NCBI GenBank assembly: GCA_964036315.1
Contig: OZ038496.1
Span: 10,955,535 to 11,019,534, forward strand
DNA length: 64,000 bases
Reading direction: 5' to 3'
Source: Acanthosepion esculentum
Lineage: Eukaryota; Mollusca; Cephalopoda; Sepiida; Sepiidae
Part shown: positions 10,201 to 20,105 of the stretch, piece after piece
How positions within the stretch are numbered: position 1 is the first letter of the stretch
How the letters are laid out: each line of letters opens with the position of its first letter
Translations under genes and position numbers: made by a program
The notes under the pieces: model-generated
The model's database searches: none
Told to the model about the DNA's origin: nothing
What the model saw: the letters and a program-made list of their open reading frames with translations, nothing else

Positions 10201-10227
10201 ATACTTTCTTATCTCTCTCTCTCTCTG

Positions 10228-10306
<79 letters not shown>

Positions 10307-10575
10307 CATGAATCATTCATTCAAAAAGCAGATAGTGAAGTTAATGATATAAATGGCAAGAATCACTCACGCAAACAATTTTTTAATAAAATACATTAAC
10401 CTCGAACATGTAAATGAATGTTATGATCCCTGTTTATAAATCCGGGTTCGAGGTTAATGTATTTTATTAAAAATTGTTAGCGAGAGTGATTCTTGCCGTT
10501 TATATCATTAACTTCACTATCTGCTTTTTGTATGAATGATTCATGTAATGTAAATTGAACTGCATCACATACTCT

Positions 10576-10640
<65 letters not shown>
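10200..10640. repeat. Palindrome with 100-bp arms, flanked by microsatellites
   Basis: Arms 10,305-10,408 and 10,447-10,548 are near-perfect inverted copies. The left begins TTACATGAATCATTCATTCA and the right ends TGAATGATTCATGTAA. The spacer is 38 bp. A (CT)n(TA)n tract (10,211-10,305) abuts the left side, and (TA)n (10,576-10,640) lies just beyond the right. Confidence 0.85.
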
Positions 10641-10642
<2 letters not shown>

Positions 10643-11500
10643 TCTTTATTACTTTTCCACATGGAGAGAATAAATCTAATCCACTGATGACCACCATTTC
10701 GTGTATAACGCTGTGATACCCGCACTCTGGCCATATGAAACTAAAACAGTTCACGTCCAAATTTATTTACGATATATCCCTTACTTTTTCTTCCATTAGC
10801 ATCTAGGACAATTTTCCTTCCCTCGATATGCACTGAAAATCGTTTCCTTGACCCTCTGTCACTTTAAGTTTCATGACTCATTCATCAAAGACTAGCCAAT
10901 TCACTTCACTAAGAATAAGTCACTAGTATCTGATATGTTGCCGTAATCTCCCTTAATTACCAATTCTTTTCGCACGAGACACTGCTAGTTTGTACTACCT
11001 TAGTCCCAGTGATTTGTTATAACAATCAATATCTTCACGTCCCAAAGACAGCAATTAGTTATTAACATTTTTTAAAAATAACTCAAACCAATATCTTCAC
11101 GTCCCACCGGACAGATCTCCTGGTGGTCGATTATTCTCATTTCCTTCCTTCTGTTTAAAAAAAAGAAAATAACACCTTACATCGTGGCGACATTACAGGC
11201 TAACATTATTAAACAATTTCCACCCTGTATGAGCACTAACTAAATTGGCGACCCAAAATCTCGTGTGTACGATCAGCTTTCGCCCAGATACTGCTTGTGC
11301 CCGATTATTATTAATCCAATTATCAAAACAAAACTGGTTTTACCAAAGTGACATGTTCAGACCTATCGGACAAACAAACGAGAGAAAATACACGATCATA
11401 AATTTCCATGCAATCCTAAAAAAAAACAAGTACTAAGACTTTTGATTTGTTTATTTTTACTTTAAATACTAATGTCTGATTAAATGTATCCCGTCAACTG
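10641..11500. other. No recognised feature
   Basis: The phrase CAATATCTTCACGTCCCA occurs twice (11,027 and 11,088), a small direct repeat. Otherwise nothing recognised. Confidence 0.5.
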
Positions 11501-11504
11501 AAGG

Positions 11505-12007
11505 AGAGCCCGTCTTGTCGCAGAAAAAGCGGGACACACCCTTGTCCGCGAGAGAATCCAGTACAATCGTTGGATAAAACTGAGACTACAAGCTCATATC
11601 TCCCAGAGGCTCGAGGATTTCTTCAACAGAATTACTAATGAAGAAGACCAGAGAAGGATCCAAAATGACCTGGATAAATTCTTCAGACATGAATTCGATG
11701 TAGTCTAGGCTCGCCAAGTACAAAAATTAAACAGATTGAAAGATCAGAAAGTGAAGCACAAGGTCCATCACCCACCAGAGAAAGCAGTAGTCAACATCAG
11801 CCAATATCAGCTGAGTGCCTCTGAGGAGTCAGTATTGAATAAGGGTCTCAACTTCGCCACAACCATCAGGCGAGTGCCATACTTGGACATCATTGCCAGA
11901 GTCGAGCAGGTGTCACGTAGAACTGTGTCAATCGCTACCATTTGCGATAAGCAAATATGGCTTGCACCCAAATCAACGCAGAATTTTAACAGATTTAAAA
12001 CCGTATA
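11505..12007 (+). pseudogene. Penelope-like element ORF, N-terminal relic
   Basis: One frame reads HTLVRERIQYNRWIKLRLQA near 11,540 through a helical, charged region to DVV and a stop at 11,706. It continues in frame as KLNRLKDQKVKHKVHHPPEK and VVNISQYQLSASEESVLNKG, then LNFATTIRRVPYLDIIARVE. The pattern of a charged N terminus, VVN-S, LS-EE--VL-KGLNFA and R-VPY-D-IA is the region ahead of the reverse transcriptase in Penelope-like retroelements as I know the family. No RT palm motif follows: the sequence is lost at about 12,007. It is a 5' piece, whereas the 34- and 46-kb relics are 3' pieces. Confidence 0.7.
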
Positions 12008-12241
12008 AATTATTCCAATTTTCAAAAAGATGAAAATAATTCCTGACAAAGAACTCAGTATTCATCGAAAAAAGAGTTGTTTTCTTTTCAAAAAAATAGT
12101 CTCCATAATCTTATTCATAAAATAATCAAAACCTCTCTTAATTGATTAACGTGTTAGCGTTATTGTAATTCTTTTTTTAATTTTTTTATTTTCTCCTTTC
12201 TCTGCATAAAATCCTAGCTGCGATGAATGACAAAAGAACAA

Positions 12242-12320
<79 letters not shown>

Positions 12321-12935
12321 TTTTGAAAATTGCCTAAATTTTTATTTATTTATATAAGGAAATTTATCTCACTTTTAATGCGGGGTAACTCTAGCTAGAT
12401 CATCATCTTTCAAATAAATCGAATTTTAAGTTCAAAGAATGCTTTTATGATTTAAAATATTTAATATCGTTTTTTTCTCCACTTTTCGTGATACTGGCTT
12501 TAGTTATCTTACTCTCTCCTTCCCATCACCAATTGAAGTGTGCCGCTTATAAGTCCCGATCTACTGAAACCTGTTTCTCCCTTCACTCTTACTGTTTTTA
12601 GCAATTACTATTGGGATTCTTCGTCTGTGCCGTTCATATCGCATAGGCCATTAACATATTCATTGGAGTGTAATTTGTCTTGGGAAATCACTTAGTTTAC
12701 GTCTCTTGGTTACGGGGAGATTTCCTCTCGGGAATTGGTGTAACCTTCTCGTCATCCGTCTGTCTGCATAAATGCGCTGTCTGTGTCCATGCTTCAGGGA
12801 CCACTGTTTTCTACTGGCGTCGGTCTGCAAATACTCCAGACGCTAAAAAAAAGGTTAATCTGACAGACGTGAGAAAATAACGGTTCAAACTTTTTAAAAA
12901 TATTAGGAATTTATATTTAAAACTCTGTATTCTAT
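12008..12935. other. No gene; (TA)n tract
   Basis: A (TA)n tract occupies 12,244-12,316. The remainder is AT-rich. 12,540-12,880 has moderate GC and a 66-residue open frame (12,680-12,880) that I do not recognise. Confidence 0.45.
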
Positions 12936-12939
12936 ATCA

Positions 12940-13400
12940 TAGATGATACTGCTACAAGAATGCATTCTTCCCTACGGTTGTGACACTTGGACGCTCCTTG
13001 TTGAGACGGGAAAACGGAACCAGGGTTTCGTGAAAAATGATTCAGAAAACACGTCCGGATCCCGTACTCGGAACACAAAACCAATGACGATGTACACGTC
13101 AAAGGTCAAAGGTTTCGTGGGCCGACAGTAATCTATCCTCGCCTTTGTTAATCGTCGGAAGATATCATTGTGTGGCCACGTCAGATCGCATGGCATTACG
13201 CAAAAGGCACTGTTGAAGGAAGACACAAAAACCGTAATAGCAACGCTGGTCAGACATCAAAGAGTGGACAGACAAGACAATGCAGCAACTTGTGAGTTCC
13301 AGCGTCAACAGATCGTCCTGGGGGAGATTGTTTCTTCTACATTAGATCCCCGGTGAGGATTGATTCAATCGATGCATTGATCCAATCGATGTTGATGATG
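12940..13400 (+). pseudogene. LINE ORF2 C-terminal relic (RT thumb and downstream)
   Basis: ECILPYGCDTWTLLVETGKR matches the LYGCETWTL motif that follows the reverse transcriptase palm in many non-LTR retrotransposons. Downstream, in shifting frames, are SKVKGFVGRQ, a segment resembling the family's K-R-LTWFGHV block (LCGHVRSHG near 13,165), a stretch like VKEWTGQTMQQL (near 13,260) and IVSSTLDPR. Several frameshifts and stops are present. The 3' end runs into CGATGTTGATGATGATT and then microsatellites. Non-functional fragment. Confidence 0.75.
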
Positions 13401-13457
13401 ATTCTACATCGAGCACTTAAACCATTTTTCTACGTGCGCACATTTTGTAAAAATATT

Positions 13458-13806
<349 letters not shown>

Positions 13807-13824
13807 ACAGTGAACTCCATAGTG

Positions 13825-14165
13825 GTCATGGAAATGTGGATAGACCTTGGCTCAGGTATAAATATAAGCTGAAGAGCAACCTTTCCTGCGTCAACATTCC
13901 TTTCAAGATTCAGAGTATCGTTCCAGCTGCCATTCAGGATTAATGCACCATCAAGAAGTTAGCATATGTCGACTGCGTGAAACGCGAAAGGAAAATGAGA
14001 CATCTCACAGTGTTCCTGCTGCACTTGGATACAATACATTCTCCTGTACTGTTTGTGGTCTTTTGTGCAATTCTTGAGCCACTCTCAAAAGTCATGCCCG
14101 TCATAGGCATGCAGATAATTAGTTCGTGGTCGTCGGAACCTCATACATCGAACTCGATGGGAGAG
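13825..14165 (+). pseudogene. LINE ORF2 C-terminal relic with zinc-finger trace
   Basis: RPWLRYKYKLKSNLSCVNIP matches the RGRP-LR-KD-LKSNL block of the C-terminal region of a non-LTR retrotransposon ORF2. After a stop near 13,940 and a frame change, FSCTVCGLLCNS and LKSHARHRH (14,040-14,115) give a C-x2-C and H-type pattern, like the CCHH finger ending such proteins. It is interrupted by in-frame stops and terminates near a (TA)n tract. It belongs to a different LINE family from the relic at 12.9 kb. Confidence 0.7.
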
Positions 14166-14167
14166 TA

Positions 14168-14170
<3 letters not shown>

Positions 14171-14233
<63 letters not shown>

Positions 14234-14345
14234 GTTTTACCAGTTTGAGACTGGAAGGGATAATCCCGAGGAGGATATAAATCCAGGGAGAGCTCAATGT
14301 AGACTACAGAGCATTATAATGATAAGAAGAAGATGGAGACTTTAA
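14171..14345 (+). repeat. (TA)n plus PLE-like terminal fragment
   Basis: (TA)n at 14,171-14,232, then GAGGAGGATATAAATCCAGG and GAGCTCAATGTAGACTACAG, resembling the outer part of the repeat at 21.64-21.73 and 57.48-57.56 kb. Confidence 0.5.
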
Positions 14346-14600
14346 CTATCCATTTCGTTTTATTTTTAATCATTTAACCCCAAGCAAGGCGGGAAGCCAC
14401 TATCACGCAAGAGGTTACAGAGAGTTGGAGCGAGAGCAGATAGGAGTGATAGAGGAAAGGATGAAGAGAAGTTTAGGGATAGATCAGGGCATCTGGAGAC
14501 GTCGATTGACGTTACATTTGAATAGTTGGAGATTATAGCTATCAGGAAAACAAGAAATGGTGAGGGAGTTCCACAGGCGAGAAGTGCGAGAGATGAAGAA
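14346..14600. pseudogene. Probable LINE C-terminal trace, minus strand
   Basis: Read on the minus strand, TTCTCGCCTGTGGAACTCCC and following encode a segment like the LWNSLP block that ends Jockey/CR1-type ORF2 proteins in this window. Upstream residues are unclear. Weak assignment. Confidence 0.4.
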
Positions 14601-15111
14601 AAATTATAAGACCGCATGAGAAACCGATCAAGCCACGGAGAATCGTTCGATTAGCAAGATCGATTTTACTGTTTAAATATGTGTATCTATAAAAAGAATA
14701 TATAAACATTTTTAAAAAAGTCTTAAAATAATTGTCGGACTTTGTCCATTTCATAATGTATGACGTCATTTGTTTACATTTGATACGCCATGAGCAGTTA
14801 TGAATGTACGTGAGAGAATCATGGAAGATTGAAGTTTAAAAGCAGTAAAATGGAACTTGCTACTCGGACGGTTTTCCGTGGCTCGGTCGGTTAAGTTAGG
14901 TCAGGATAAATGACGGTTCCATGTAGGATATAGGTTGGATTCCTGTCGGAGAACGAATATTTTCTACGAACATTCCTCGGACATTCAGACCGGTAAATGT
15001 TATTAATACTGTTTATTTTAAAACAGAGCATTTACTTAAATATTTGTATCTATAAAAAGAATGTATAAACATAAAAATGTCTTAAAATAATTGTCGGACT
15101 TTGTCCATTTC

Positions 15112-15163
<52 letters not shown>
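14600..15163 (+). repeat. 1.5 units of the tRNA-containing ~360-bp repeat, ending in (TA)n
   Basis: Contains two copies of AATTGTCGGACTTTGTCCAT (about 14,728 and 15,088) and one tRNA-like block at 14,872-14,955 (GGATTCCTGTCGGAGAACG), more diverged than the copies at 8.2-8.7 kb. (TA)n 15,115-15,163 closes it. Confidence 0.8.
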
Positions 15164-15164
<1 letters not shown>

Positions 15165-16035
15165 TATGTGATTGATTCTTTTCAGAATGGTAGACAGGTT
15201 GATGTCATTAACGGTACAACACACACACAGACACTCTATCTCTCTCCCTCTCTCTCACAGACACATACACATACAAAAATGCGCACACAATCGAAATTAT
15301 ATTTTGAAGTTAGCTATTCAACAATAAAGAGAATTTATATAAACAATTGACATACATGCAATGATAACAGGATATCTGTTGAGTGAGATAAGGTTACAAA
15401 GAATGTTCATGCAGAAATTTGGTGAATAAAAGTTAATGGTTTTGATTTGTTTAGTTTCTGCGAGGAAAAATGTCAACTGTGTTCGATCAAGTGATAGTGT
15501 GTATGCGTGTGCCAATTGCTAATTAAGATTTAAGTTGTGAAGCGATGTTTGCCTTTAACTGATAGGGTAAAGTTGATTGATTGTACAATTACTGTTTTGT
15601 AGTGAAAACGTTCACTTTTTTTAGTCATTTGTAAGTTGGTTTCCCACGCGGACAATGGTTGTGTGAGTGCTGTGTTGAGTTTTCTGAGAGCCTGGAAGTG
15701 ATTCTTGAGTCAGTGTGTTGGCAGGCGTGTGGTTTGCTGGCACCTTGAATCTCAATGACTGACTGACTTGAACTGAGTCAAGCGGTTCTTTATATCTCAA
15801 CGTTGCTACAATTTAGTGTTCTTTTAAGGAATAGATCGAATTTAGAGAAGTGACGTGGTGATTGGTTAAGGCTTTATTTAGGGAAGAGTACATCTTTCCG
15901 TAAGGGGTGACAGGCATATGTGGAAGATTCCACACTATCCTTTCTGTCGTAATTAAATATCGTTACCATTTGGTCTTTTTTATTAAATTTATGTTTGTGG
16001 ATGTTGCATGTTTCATTTGTAGCGAAACATTAAAA
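15164..16035. other. No recognised feature
   Basis: (AC)n near 15,213-15,270. 15,400-15,970 has moderate GC with no repeat match in the window and no long open frame. Confidence 0.45.
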
Positions 16036-16039
16036 TATT

Positions 16040-16204
16040 TACGCAGCCTTCCCTGATCCGCTACAATAAAATCCGCTTGTTATTTGGGACATTTCTTTGT
16101 GACTTCATAGCGCCAGTTTATGCCAGGTGTTCAGAAGCCATTTCTCTCCTTAGGTATCTGATCCGGCCCCTAAAGGAAACGTGTATAAAACAGAAATCAG
16201 GGGA

Positions 16205-16270
<66 letters not shown>
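16040..16270 (+). mobile_element. LINE 3' end with (TAA)n tail
   Basis: GCCATTTCTCTCCTTAGGTA, GATCCGGCCCCTAAAGGAAA and AACAGAAATCAGGGGAATT precede a (TAA)n tail (16,206-16,270). The same 3' UTR type, on the minus strand, ends the LINE copies at 18.85-19.9 kb. Confidence 0.7.
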
Positions 16271-16271
<1 letters not shown>

Positions 16272-16327
16272 TAAATATTTGGTTTCAAAAGAATAATTAG
16301 ATGTAATGGAACTGGAAATGAATGAAT

Positions 16328-16600
16328 GAGATGCTTAATCTAAAATCAATTAATCATGAAATATATTAAAAGTAACAATACTATAATGCTTCATCTAAGT
16401 ATATAGCAACATTAATTAGGTCGATTGATATTACCAATAAAATAGAGAAATTTTTAAATTAGCATATAATAAGAAGATGGAGCTTCTGTACAAATAAAAG
16501 AGAAATACTTTATCTAGACAAATAACTGAGTAACCTGGGAAATAAAATAATACTGAAAGTTTGAAAGCAAATTTTAGTGTTTTGAAAACAGGAGTGAAAT
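16328..16600 (+). repeat. ~270-bp repeat, left arm of a large inverted pair
   Basis: GAGATGCTTAATC, ATATAGCAACATTAATTAGG, GAAATAAAATAATACTGAAA and GTTTGAAAGCAAATTTTAGT all recur on the opposite strand at 18,491-18,785. Divergence is perhaps 20% with some indels. Confidence 0.75.
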
Positions 16601-16624
16601 TACAAAGAAATATCATGTGAAATC

Positions 16625-16876
16625 CTAACGAAAAACTACAATTTTCATCTTTGAAATTATTCTAAGCAATTCCCCATTCTTCTCTTCCAAGCTTCCATGC
16701 AACCCCTGGAAAGATTCTCTTGGAAATCTGCACAGATCCATCGTCATGGTCCTCTTTATGGCTCCTACGTCAGGGAAATGTGTCTCCTTAAACATCTTGA
16801 GATTGGGGCAAAGGAATAAACCACAGGGAGCCAGCTCAGCTGAATATGAACGTTGGTCCAGCTCGACGATGATCAT
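16625..16876 (-). pseudogene. Mariner transposase C-terminal relic of a second family
   Basis: An 83-residue minus-strand open stretch reads VELDQRSYSAELAPCGLFLC, then LKMFKETHFPDVGAIKRTM. This matches the mariner block YSPDLAPCDFFLFPKLK and the following linker, not the SDFHLF version of the complete copies nearby. The catalytic Asp of the CDFFLF position is Gly here. The translation continues through SLEEKNGEL with no sign of the N-terminal half. It is an old fragment into whose neighbourhood younger mariners inserted. Confidence 0.7.
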
Positions 16877-16892
16877 AAATTACATGTGTTTA

Positions 16893-17073
16893 TACGAGGG
16901 TCATTCAATAAATAAGGTGAATTCTTCGGTATAAGGACTTCTAATACAGATAGAAGCTTACTTTTTTAAAATTTTCCAACGTAGTCTCCCAGCACTGTCA
17001 CACACATTTCCCATCTGTGCACAAGTTTCCGTATTCCTTCAGCGTAAACATCTTTGGACTGATGTCTCAGCCA
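16893..17073 (-). mobile_element. Mariner 3' end fragment
   Basis: Starts with the terminal repeat TACGAGGGTCATTCAATAAA and extends, read on the minus strand, back through the transposase C terminus (RKLVHRWEMCVTVLG-like) to the block matching RHQSKDVYAEGIRK. It stops abruptly at 17,073, so the 5' part is lost. It faces away from the mariner starting 35 bp downstream. Confidence 0.85.
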
Positions 17074-17107
17074 TAATTGTTGACAACACTGATATAATAG
17101 CATCATC

Positions 17108-18001
17108 TACGAGAGTCATTCAATAAATAAGGTGCAATTTTCGGTATAAGGACTTCTAATACAGATAGAAGCTTACTCTTTTTTTTTCTTTTTTTTACTT
17201 CTTTTTCCCATGGATTTAATTTCTTTTGGAGATTAAAAAGACTTTGAGAGTTTTGGCGATTAACAAAGATGGCCGACCAAGAAGCATGCTCCAGGATTGA
17301 ACAGCGGTCAGTTATCAAGTTTTTGGTTGCCGAAGGGTGCAAACCAGTTGAAATTCATAGGAGAATGTCAACTGTGTATGATGCCACATGTTTCAGCCAA
17401 AAAATGTCTACAAGTGGGCTAAATTGTTTAAAGAAGGACGGAGCAGTGTTGAGGATGAAGACAGGCCTGGGCGGCTTACAGAAGTGAGGTCTCCTGAGGT
17501 GATCGAATCAGTCAATGACCTCATTCAGTCTGACAGACGGGTGACAGTGGATGACATTTCAAGGACTTTGAAAGACATAAAGAACAAACACAGGGGTCAT
17601 CTGTCAGAAGGAGTCATCTTGCATCATGACAACGCAAGGCCTCACACAGCAGCCCAAACGATGCAGACCATCAACGAGCTGGGCTGGGAACTGCTCCCTC
17701 ATCCCCCTTACAGCCCAGACCTTGCCCCTTCAGACATTCACCTGTTTGGTCCCTTGAAAGCGTTCACGAGAGACACGAAGTTTAAAAATGACGATGAAGT
17801 CAAAAGTGTTGTGAGCGACTGGCTGAGACATCAGTCCAATGATTTTTACGCTGAGGGAATACGGAAGCTTGTGCACAGATGGGGAAAGTGTGTTACAGTG
17901 CTGGGAGACTACGTTGAAAAATATAAAAAAAAGTAAGCTTCTATCTGTATTAGAAGTCCTTATACCGAAAAATTCACCTTATTTATTGAATAACCCTCGT
18001 A
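17108..18001 (+). mobile_element. Mariner-family element, internally deleted (copy 2)
   Basis: Both terminal inverted repeats are present: TACGAGAGTCATTCAATAAA at the left and TATTGAATAACCCTCGTA at the right. The element inserted into a sequence also found at 5625-5675 (AATTGTTGA, AATAGCATC, TCTAC). At 894 bp it is shorter than the roughly 1.3 kb usual for mariners because part of the transposase is deleted. Its deletion junction (about 17,568) differs from that of copies 1 and 3. Confidence 0.9.
17388..17936 (+). pseudogene. Mariner transposase, in-frame internal deletion, 182 residues open
   Basis: The longest intact mariner frame here. Residues 6-60 (NVYKWAKLFKEG, then SVEDEDRPGR and VNDLIQSDRRVTVDDISRTL) are the second half of the DNA-binding region. 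An in-frame deletion then joins KDIKNKHRGHLSEGVI to HHDNARPHTAAQT. The rest carries YSPDLAPSDIHLF, LKAFTRDTKF and the C-terminal HRWGKCVTVLGDYVEK. The second and third catalytic Asp are intact at D34D; the first Asp (TGDETW region) is deleted. The true start MADQEACSRIEQRS lies at 17,269 in another frame, so one frameshift near 17,400 separates it. It could bind terminal repeats if expressed with its N terminus, but cannot cut. Confidence 0.85.
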
Positions 18002-18485
18002 TACTACGTAATCAGACTAAGTAGGAAACCTTTTCATAGACACCGTGTTACGCCTTCGTTAGGTAGTAAGCCAAGGGGTCTTCAAGTCAGATATTCCGTT
18101 TCTGATCTGAACACAACTACCAAACGACCTAACGAAAGCCAAACTGGTTGTCAATAAAAATGTTTTACACTTTTTCGGTTCTGATTCTCTATCCTCCTAA
18201 CACATATACGCCGTAATACACATTCGTGATTCTATGATCATTAGCACTTAAAAAAAACATCAGCCATTAAACCCCATGGGGTTTAACGCATTTAAAAACG
18301 AACCTTTTTTTTATCGAATACTTCACATATAATTAAAAGTTTAAGTGATTTATCGATCCTCCCATCAGAGGTTGAGAAATCTGTGTTGCTTTATCTTACA
18401 CTGAGGAGTGGAATTGTGTATCTTTGAAATTTCAATTAGAAAGGTATGTGATTTTAATTTTTATTTGTCTATTAATCATAATTAA
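18002..18485. other. No recognised feature
   Basis: CATGGGGTTTAA-type short palindrome at 18,270-18,290 only; no coding signal. Confidence 0.45.
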
Positions 18486-18490
18486 AAGAT

Positions 18491-18785
18491 AAATAAAAGT
18501 TCAAAATACTAAAATTTGCTTTCAAACTTATTATTGTATTATTTTATTTCCCGTGTAACTTAGTCGTCTGACTAGATGAAGTATTTTCACTTTTATTGTT
18601 ACAGAAGTACTTTAGCTCCGTCTTATTATTTTTACTTACTAACTGAAATATTTCTTTATTGTATCGCTAGTTTTAATCGATCTAATTAATGTTGCTATAT
18701 ACGCAGATGAATCATTATCATTGTTGTTGTATTATTACGTTTAATGCCTTTTATGAATAATTGTTTTTGGATTAAGCATCTCATT
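18491..18785 (-). repeat. ~270-bp repeat, right arm of the inverted pair
   Basis: Inverted partner of 16,328-16,600 (see there). It abuts an (ATT)n tract at 18,786, which is the tail of the first nested LINE copy. Confidence 0.75.
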
Positions 18786-18792
18786 ATTATCA

Positions 18793-18851
<59 letters not shown>

Positions 18852-19011
18852 GTTTTATTTCCTTTGATTTCTTGTTTGTACACCTTTCTTTACGGGTTCC
18901 GCCCAGAGACCTAAGGGTAGAAATGGCATCATGACATTTTCCACTGACCAATTAAAAAAAAATAAAACAAAGATAAACCCCTTCGTAAGGTGTGTGCTGT
19001 ACTCGTGAGAA

Positions 19012-19012
<1 letters not shown>
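18786..19012 (-). mobile_element. LINE 3' end, copy A, with (TAA)n tail
   Basis: Minus strand: starts with GTTCTCACGAGTACAGCACA, encoding the end of the ORF (VLTSTAHTLRRGL-like). It runs through the 3' UTR with AAATGTCATGATGCCATTTC and TTAGGTCTCTGGGCGGAACC, and ends in a (TAA)n tail (18,786-18,850). It begins directly at the (TAA)n tail of copy B. Confidence 0.8.
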
Positions 19013-19069
<57 letters not shown>

Positions 19070-19680
19070 TTTATTTTTATTTCTTTTGATATCTGGCGTT
19101 TACACATTTCTTTCCGGGTCCCGCCCAGGGACCTAAGGTTAGAAATGGCATCATGACACTTTCTACTGCAAAAAAATAAAATAATAATTACATAGATAAA
19201 GCCCTTCGTAAAGTGTGGGCTGTACTTGTCAGAACAATTTTTTGTATCTCTTTGATGCATGGACTTCCAGGGATCCCTTCAATCAGCCTACTGGAATCTT
19301 TTTCAACCAGTCCAAGGGCTCCAACTACAACAGGAATTGTTGATGTTCCCATGTGCCACATTTTTGAGATTTCTATTTCAAGGTCCTTGTATTTTGACAG
19401 TTTTTCGAATATCTTCAAAGATACATTGCAGTCTGCAGGGACTGCCATATCAATAAGGAGGCACTTATTTTGTTTGTGGTCTTTAATAACAATGTCTGGG
19501 CGGTTGGCTTTGATTGTTCTGTCAGTGTGTATTGTGTAGTCCCATAGAATTGTAACAGGTCCTATCTCCGTAACGGGGTCAGGGTGGTGTTCGTACCAGT
19601 TTCTTCCAGTTTCCTTCCCATAGGAGTTGCAAATTTTCCAGTGCAGATATTGGCCCACTCTGTCATGCCGGGTTTTATAT
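19013..19680 (-). mobile_element. LINE 3' end, copy B, with (TAA)n tail
   Basis: The longest of the nested copies: the C-terminal coding segment 19,658-19,188, a 3' UTR with the same GTGTCATGATGCCATTTC and GGTCCCTGGGCGGGACCC blocks, and a (TAA)n tail at 19,013-19,066. Its 5' truncation point (about 19,680) lies at the end of copy C's tail. Confidence 0.8.
19188..19658 (-). CDS. LINE ORF C terminus with restriction-like endonuclease-type domain
   Basis: 156 open residues, the 3' end of a non-LTR retrotransposon ORF truncated upstream. It starts within MGQYLHWKICNSYGKE (family form: H--V---LHWK-C--Y), followed by WYEHHPDPVTE and ILWDYTIHTDRTIKANRPDI. Then come a spacer of about a dozen residues, CLLIDMAVPADCNVSLK and FEKLSKYKDLEIEISKMW. 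The RPD followed by D and K in LIDMAVP-D---S-K is the pattern of the PD-(D/E)XK-type endonuclease near the C terminus of R2/R4-clade elements. It ends VVVGALGLVEK, then LTSTAHTLRRALSM. I infer an R4/Dong-like element because it also carries a (TAA)n tail. Not functional alone, since the reverse transcriptase is absent. Confidence 0.7.
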   Translation of the reverse strand: MGQYLHWKICNSYGKETGRNWYEHHPDPVTEIGPVTILWDYTIHTDRTIKANRPDIVIKDHKQNKCLLIDMAVPADCNVSLKIFEKLSKYKDLEIEISKMWHMGTSTIPVVVGALGLVEKDSSRLIEGIPGSPCIKEIQKIVLTSTAHTLRRALSM

Positions 19681-19742
19681 TTTATATAATATTATTATTA
19701 TTGTTATTATTATTATTATCATTATTATTATTATTTTCATCA

Positions 19743-19792
<50 letters not shown>

Positions 19793-20105
19793 TCCTCTGA
19801 TTTCTGTTTATAGACATTTCCTTCCGGGGCCATACCAGATACCTAATTACAGAAATGGCCTCATGACATATTCCACTGATAATTCTTTTAATAAGATAAA
19901 TAAATAAATAAAAAATAACCCTAAGGTCACACACATTTTACATAGATAAAGCTCTTCATAATGTGAGAACTGTAATTGTAAGTACAATTTTTTGTATTTC
20001 TTTAAGTCTTTCAGGAATCTCTATCAGGAATTTCTTTAAGTCTATCAGAATTCTCTTCAATGTGTCTATTCCTAACTTTTCCAATCAGTCCGAGGAGTCC
20101 AACAT
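19681..20105 (-). mobile_element. LINE 3' end, copy C, with (TAA)n tail
   Basis: Minus strand: from about 20,105, a degraded end of the same ORF (LDSSD near the start, KEIQKIVLTITV near 19,990) with an internal duplication of a TTTCTTTAAGTCT block. The 3' UTR has AATATGTCATGAGGCCATTT and GGTATCTGGTATGGCCCCGG, and the (TAA)n-rich tail lies at 19,688-19,790. Copy B begins right after this tail. Confidence 0.75.
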
